Positions 16,220 to 17,111 of a DNA stretch of 17,111 nt are shown here, in pieces (position 1 is the stretch's first letter; each line of letters starts with the position of its first letter). The notes beneath the pieces are model-generated. The model saw only the letters and a program-made list of their open reading frames with translations, did no database searches and had not been told where the DNA came from. Source of the DNA: Methanocorpusculum sp. MCE. GTDB taxonomy: Archaea > Halobacteriota > Methanomicrobia > Methanomicrobiales > Methanocorpusculaceae. The stretch is from the NCBI GenBank assembly GCA_003315675.1, contig NIZU01000083.1, positions 1-17,111 of the forward strand, in the 5' to 3' direction. The position numbers and the translations under genes were made by a program.

Positions 16220-16263
16220 GGGCGTTAGCCCGAAACGGTGAGCAAGATTCGATCTTGCGAACT
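16211..16263. repeat. Hairpin-bearing insert of about 50 bp inside the transposase gene
   Basis: Between SFWH and LGCPDKIPDNST lie about 50 extra bases with two hairpins, GGGC-GTTA-GCCC and GCAAGAT-TCG-ATCTTGC (16242-16258). An insert of 50 bases accounts for the two-base change of frame. The second hairpin, with its gag and gaac flanks, follows the same plan as GCAAGGC-TTT-GCCTTGC in the long MITE. Exact ends cannot be set without an uninterrupted copy. Confidence 0.6.
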
Positions 16264-16932
16264 CTTGGCTGTCCTGACAAAATACCCGACAATTCAACGA
16301 TCTGGTTATTTCGGGAGCGCATGTCCGAATCAGGCGTTGATACATTGGTCTGGCAGGAGTTTCAGAGACAACTTGACCTGAAAGGTCTGAAAATTGAACA
16401 AGGTATGATTCAGGATGCAACGTTTGTGTATGCTGAACCCGGTCATTGTAAGAAAGACACGCCGCGAGGAGATCAGGCAAAAACACGACGGGATAAAGAT
16501 GGAAAAATCATGTCCAAGAACGGCAAAATGCACTATGGCTATAAACTTCATACCATCATGGATACGACGCACGATCTTATTCGACGCATTGAAACCACCA
16601 CGGCAAATGTTCATGATAGTCAGGTGGACCTCTCAGAAAAAGGAGAAGTGGTCTATCGGGATCGGGGATATCAGGGAGCAAAATGCAAGGGATATAGTGC
16701 CACAATGAAAAGGGGAGCGAGAGGGCATCCCATTGGCATACGAGATAAACTGAGAAATCTGCGAATAAGTAGGAAGAGATCAAAGGGCGAGAGACCCTAT
16801 GTAGTGATCAAAAATATCTTTCATGCAGGGTTGGTAAAGGTAACAACGCTGCAAAGAGTACGAGTGAAAAATATGCTGGCTGCATTTTGTTATAATATCT
16901 ATCAGGTGAAAACGATTCAAAACAGAGTGTAA
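16216..16932 (+). CDS. IS5-family transposase, catalytic fragment
   Basis: 238 residues starting at GTG 16216. The first 17 or so (VRALARNGEQDSILRT) are translation of the inserted hairpin and have no family counterpart. True transposase resumes at LGCPDKIPDNSTIWLFRERM. The DDE residues lie at codons 16414 (IQDATFV), 16660 (YRDRGYQG) and 16789 (KGERPY), all intact. Compared with copy 1 the changes are few: Leu for Val, Glu for Val, Glu for Gly, Val for Ala, Ile for Val and silent changes. With the upstream fragment it equals one transposase of about 310-320 residues. Confidence 0.82.
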   Translation: MRALARNGEQDSILRTLGCPDKIPDNSTIWLFRERMSESGVDTLVWQEFQRQLDLKGLKIEQGMIQDATFVYAEPGHCKKDTPRGDQAKTRRDKDGKIMSKNGKMHYGYKLHTIMDTTHDLIRRIETTTANVHDSQVDLSEKGEVVYRDRGYQGAKCKGYSATMKRGARGHPIGIRDKLRNLRISRKRSKGERPYVVIKNIFHAGLVKVTTLQRVRVKNMLAAFCYNIYQVKTIQNRV

Positions 16933-17019
16933 ATTTAAAAAAAAAACGTCAAGGAATAATGGGTATTCTTCTTTTTTTGGGGGGGGTGAGGGGGTATGGA
17001 TGTAGCCAATCTCCTATAC

Positions 17020-17111
17020 ATGACATCCCAGGAAAACATGGAAAAACGCCTCGAAGAACTCGAACGCGACTATGCCGACCTCATGGAACGGGTCCGCGAC
17101 CTCGAACTCCA
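17020..17111 (+). CDS. Start of a coiled-coil protein, cut by the window end
   Basis: ATG at 17020 opens a frame running to the window end (30 full codons, starting MTSQENMEKRLEELE). Charged heptad-like spacing (LEELERDYADLMERVRDLEL) indicates a coiled coil; nothing more can be said about family. The IS right end lies only about 8 bases upstream. An in-frame ATG at 16996 inside the IS, preceded by the strong ribosome-binding stretch GGTGAGGGGG, would add MDVANLLY, so the IS may supply the translation start. Confidence 0.55.
   Translation, partial: MTSQENMEKRLEELERDYADLMERVRDLEL

Larger units (their letters stand above)
15870..17012 (+). mobile_element. IS5-family insertion sequence, copy 2
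   Basis: This is the second copy of the element at the window start, in the same orientation. From 16333 onward it matches copy 1 at about 99%, including the A-rich, T7 and G-run right end to gatgtagccaatct, after which the copies diverge (about 17012). The left end is not resolved, because copy 1 lacks this part and no clear inverted partner of the right end is visible; 15870 is an estimate from the usual spacing to the transposase. The region before the transposase holds a perfect 12-base palindrome GAAAGTACTTTC (15906-15917). The element is flanked by the broken membrane gene and a coiled-coil gene. Confidence 0.8.

Noticed and set aside
15176..16486. A 436-residue minus-strand open frame
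   Set aside because: Only the part from 15865 down is plausible. The N-terminal 200 residues are antisense to the IS transposase.

Overview
The window looks like archaeal, methanogen-type chromosome. I favour Methanomicrobiales, possibly a Methanocorpusculum-like genome, but with low certainty below the order. The reasons are an archaeal-type IleRS, a tungsten aldehyde:ferredoxin oxidoreductase (AOR) in an operon with its own MoaD-like and ThiF/MoeB-like proteins, a small CxxC-x17-CxxC zinc-ribbon protein, a COG1361/CARDB-like envelope protein next to a LolD/MacB-type ABC transporter, GTG and TTG starts, and T-tract terminators. No rRNA, tRNA or CRISPR array was seen.

Layout. 1-677: 3' part of an IS5-family insertion sequence, cut by the window edge. 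744-3851: an envelope-transporter operon in decay. The surface-protein gene has an extra A in an A7 tract and an in-frame TAA, and the ATPase gene has a 13-bp tandem duplication that shifts the frame, but the FtsX-type permease is intact. 3876-4483: a MITE-like element with terminal inverted repeats around an imperfect giant palindrome, in the convergent gap before fmt. 4502-5921 (minus): fmt and def, a formyl-methionine pair that is unexpected in archaea. 6090-6272 (minus): small zinc-ribbon protein. 6477-9327 (minus): AOR, ThiF/MoeB-like E1 and MoaD-like protein with 4-base overlaps. 9555-12755: ileS. 12834-13001: a short relative of the first MITE. 13084-14698: a flavodoxin-Nudix fusion protein and a Yip1-like membrane protein. 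14720-15865 (minus): an unrecognised membrane-protein gene with an in-frame TGA. About 15870-17012: a second, nearly complete copy of the same IS, whose transposase frame is broken by a small hairpin-bearing insertion. 17020 to the end: start of a coiled-coil protein whose upstream region is the IS end.

How the genes work together. AOR, E1 and MoaD form one transcription unit that would supply sulfur to the pterin and produce a tungstopterin enzyme. Def and Fmt would remove and add the N-formyl group on methionine. The surface protein, ATPase and permease were once a three-part envelope export or sensing system that has probably lost its ATPase. The rest is shaped by mobile DNA: two direct IS copies bracket about 15 kb, two related MITEs occupy intergenic gaps, and at least four genes carry frame lesions. 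The most notable points are the archaeal fmt-def pair, the two-size MITE family, a hairpin module seen both in the long MITE and inside the transposase, and the flavodoxin-Nudix fusion.
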